From positions 62,001-126,000 of the forward strand of contig JADZCD010000037.1 in the NCBI GenBank assembly GCA_020851735.1: a stretch of 64,000 nucleotides of DNA, given 5' to 3'. This DNA is from Phycisphaeraceae bacterium (GTDB lineage Bacteria > Planctomycetota > Phycisphaerae > Phycisphaerales > Phycisphaeraceae). Within the stretch, counting starts at the first letter, position 1. Every line of letters starts with the position of its first letter. The notes under the pieces are model-generated. The model had not been told where the DNA came from and ran no database searches. It saw nothing but the letters and a program-made list of their open reading frames with translations. The translations under genes and the position numbers were made by a program. Shown here piece after piece: positions 62,357-64,000 of the stretch.

Positions 62357-64000
62357 TTACGTCGTCGGCTTGTTCTTCCGCTTTTGGACGCCCGATTCCA
62401 CCGCTGGATTCCTCAGCGGCTGCTTGGCCAGCACCACCGGCTTTTCAGAAGTCGCCGGCTGGGCAGCCTGTTGGGCCTTTAGGAAATCAATGGCCTGATG
62501 GGCCTGCTGCAGAGCCTCGATCAGCTTCGTTAAGCCGTGCCCGCCGTCCTGCGGCTGGCGCGGGTCACTGCCGGTGATGCGCGTGATCTTCAAGCACACC
62601 TCGTCCAGCAGCCGCAGCGTTTCCTCAGCCGTCTGCCGACCTTGCTGGGCCAGTTCCCCGATCCGGGCCGACAACCGCTGCGCCACCGGCTGCACCGCCT
62701 GCTCGATTTCCTGCTCCAGATGCACGCTGTGGGTCTGAACCATCTTTTCCGCTTCCGCGAAGATCGAAGCCGCCTTTGGCTCGATCCGCCGCAGCCGCTT
62801 GGCCAACTGGCGTTCGCACACTTCCACCATCGCCTGATTGTTGGCCTGTAAATGGCCCAACCGTTCCCGCAGGAACTGATCCGTCTCGTCCAGCACCGCC
62901 GTGGCCCGGGGCTTAATCGCCCCTAAGCGGTCGGCCACTTGTTCCTCGATCCAGTCCATCGCCGCCAGGGCGTTTTCCCGCTGCTGCGTGACTTGTGCGC
63001 TGATGGTGTTTTTCAACTCCTCCAGGGCCGCCGACGCCTGCCCGGTAAAGTCAGCCAGGCGCTCTTCGAGCTTCGCCACGATCGGCTCGGCGATTTCCTC
63101 CGCCTCCTGGCGCACCGCGGTCATGTGCCCCTTGAGCTTCTCCTGCCACTGCGTGAGCGTCGCCAGCGCCTTTTCGTCAAAGCGATCCACGCCCTGCAGC
63201 ATGTCCTGCTCCAAGGCCACAAAAATCGTCCGCGCGTCTTCCTTGACCGCCTCGATCTTGCCCTCCAGCTCGCCCTGCAACTGCGCCAGCGTCTGCCCGA
63301 AACTCTCCCGCTGGGCGTCCACGCACTGCTCCACCACGCGGTTCTGCTCCGCCGCCATCTCCGTCAGCCGTGGCTTTAGCTCGTCAAGGAAGCGCTGCAT
63401 GTCCACCCGCGTCTGATCCGTGCTGGCCCGGCCCTGCGCCATCACCTGGGCCATCGCCTCGGCGATCTGCGTCTGGCTCTGCGTCGTCCAGGTATGAATC
63501 TGCTTCTGAATTTCCTGCGCGTAAGGCTCCGCCCAGCCGGCCACCTGCCCGCGCAGGTTCCGCACGTGCTCGTCCATCTGCGCGGCAAACGCCTTGGTCA
63601 TCGCTTCCGACACCGCCTCAAACTGCTTGGCCCGATGCGCCAGCGATTGCTCGTAGGCCGTTAAGGTCTTCTCCAGATCCTCCTGCTCGCGGCGGAATTT
63701 TTCCTCCAGCGCCGTCTGGGCCGGCTGGATCATCTCCTGCACCTTCGCTTCCGCGTCCGCCAGACGGGCCTTGATGTTCCCTTCCAGGCTCGCCAGCGTC
63801 GCCCCCGCGGCCGTCTGCAGGGCCTCTACGTCCCTCCCCATCGCCTCCAGGCGTTCCTCGGCCTGTTCTTCCATGCCGGCCAGGCGCTCGGACACTTCCG
63901 CCTCGATCTTCTCGGCCGCCAGCAGCAGATTTCTCTCGGCCGGCTCTAAGAGCGACACCGCCTTCTGCTTGATCTCCGCCAGGTGCAGCACCGCGTGATC
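62357..64000 (-). CDS. Long coiled-coil protein, 5' end beyond the window
   Basis: The frame is open to the right edge; a GTG at 63991 is possible but the reading continues upstream (DHAVLHLAEIKQ), so the true start probably lies outside. At least 547 residues are almost wholly helical, with heptads rich in Ala, Glu, Gln and Lys and many repeats of the type EQVADRLGAIKPRATAVLDE. It resembles apolipoprotein- or MCP-linker-like coiled coils. The C-terminal 60 residues turn Ala/Pro/Lys-rich. No membrane segment is seen in the visible part. The function is unknown. Confidence 0.75.
   Translation of the reverse strand, partial: DHAVLHLAEIKQKAVSLLEPAERNLLLAAEKIEAEVSERLAGMEEQAEERLEAMGRDVEALQTAAGATLASLEGNIKARLADAEAKVQEMIQPAQTALEEKFRREQEDLEKTLTAYEQSLAHRAKQFEAVSEAMTKAFAAQMDEHVRNLRGQVAGWAEPYAQEIQKQIHTWTTQSQTQIAEAMAQVMAQGRASTDQTRVDMQRFLDELKPRLTEMAAEQNRVVEQCVDAQRESFGQTLAQLQGELEGKIEAVKEDARTIFVALEQDMLQGVDRFDEKALATLTQWQEKLKGHMTAVRQEAEEIAEPIVAKLEERLADFTGQASAALEELKNTISAQVTQQRENALAAMDWIEEQVADRLGAIKPRATAVLDETDQFLRERLGHLQANNQAMVEVCERQLAKRLRRIEPKAASIFAEAEKMVQTHSVHLEQEIEQAVQPVAQRLSARIGELAQQGRQTAEETLRLLDEVCLKITRITGSDPRQPQDGGHGLTKLIEALQQAHQAIDFLKAQQAAQPATSEKPVVLAKQPLRNPAVESGVQKRKNKPTT

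Overview
The window looks like chromosomal DNA of a planctomycete, most likely class Phycisphaerae. The DNA is GC-rich. One secreted protein carries a type I dockerin plus a PEP-CTERM tail and a second carries a PEP-CTERM tail only, a combination typical of that class. There is an O-glycosylation ligase of the exosortase-associated kind, a menaquinone methyltransferase (UbiE/MenG), and the DOXP isoprenoid genes ispG and ispE. No rRNA, insertion sequence, phage or CRISPR array is visible. One tRNA-Arg(CCG) is present.

Layout. 1-2.2 kb: ispG (cut by the edge) and manA. 2.3-8.1 kb: an arsenic island of two operons. The first has two thioredoxin-fold proteins, a CcdA-like membrane protein and an ArsP-type permease. 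The second is arsR-arsC-arsM-acr3. Each operon has a sigma70-like promoter carrying the same 16-bp ArsR-type operator at the same position, so one repressor probably controls both. 8.2-14 kb: an envelope glycan cluster (GT39-like transferase, Wzy-like ligase, radical SAM/SPASM protein, GT4). 14.1-19.6 kb: a type IV pilus-like operon on the minus strand (pilM, pilN, pilO, a PilP-like protein, a PilB/GspE ATPase). 19.9-27.6 kb: mixed housekeeping genes (hslU, a TIM-barrel isomerase, an NfeD-like protein, an orphan fliN, trpE, a membrane-linked P-loop NTPase). 27.7-31.9 kb: three tandem paralogous outer-membrane beta-barrel proteins, each followed by a terminator with the same stem. 32-44 kb: a DUF4091 protein, a PAP2 phosphatase, two HAF-repeat PEP-CTERM proteins, rho, coaE, a nitroreductase, an NtrC-type regulator and an AhbC-like radical SAM enzyme. 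44.7-50.2 kb: nrfH-nrfA (ammonifying nitrite reductase) and a DUF2339 membrane protein. 50.2-58.7 kb: tRNA-Arg, ubiE/menG, an M48 protease, a B12-fold protein, a HEAT/TPR protein, a GNAT, ispE, a TetR regulator, pcm and a small secreted Lys/Asp-rich protein. 58.8-64 kb: two unrelated fumarases transcribed divergently and a long coiled-coil protein cut by the right edge.

How genes work together. ArsC, ArsM and Acr3 give arsenate reduction, methylation and arsenite export. The thioredoxin/CcdA/ArsP operon adds thiol redox chemistry and a second efflux permease under the same apparent control. NrfHA draws electrons from menaquinol, which UbiE/MenG helps make. The AhbC-like enzyme would supply heme by the siroheme route.

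The most unusual signal is in the non-coding DNA. A short C-run followed by GGAAG sits directly after the stop codons of six genes and next to the tRNA, and related sequence encodes Pro/Gly-rich loops inside several conserved enzymes. Heptameric repeats supply or touch the stop codons of ubiE, fumA and acr3. Three short-period repeat elements are built as inverted halves around a small core. All statements rest on reading the sequence and on family knowledge; no database search was possible.
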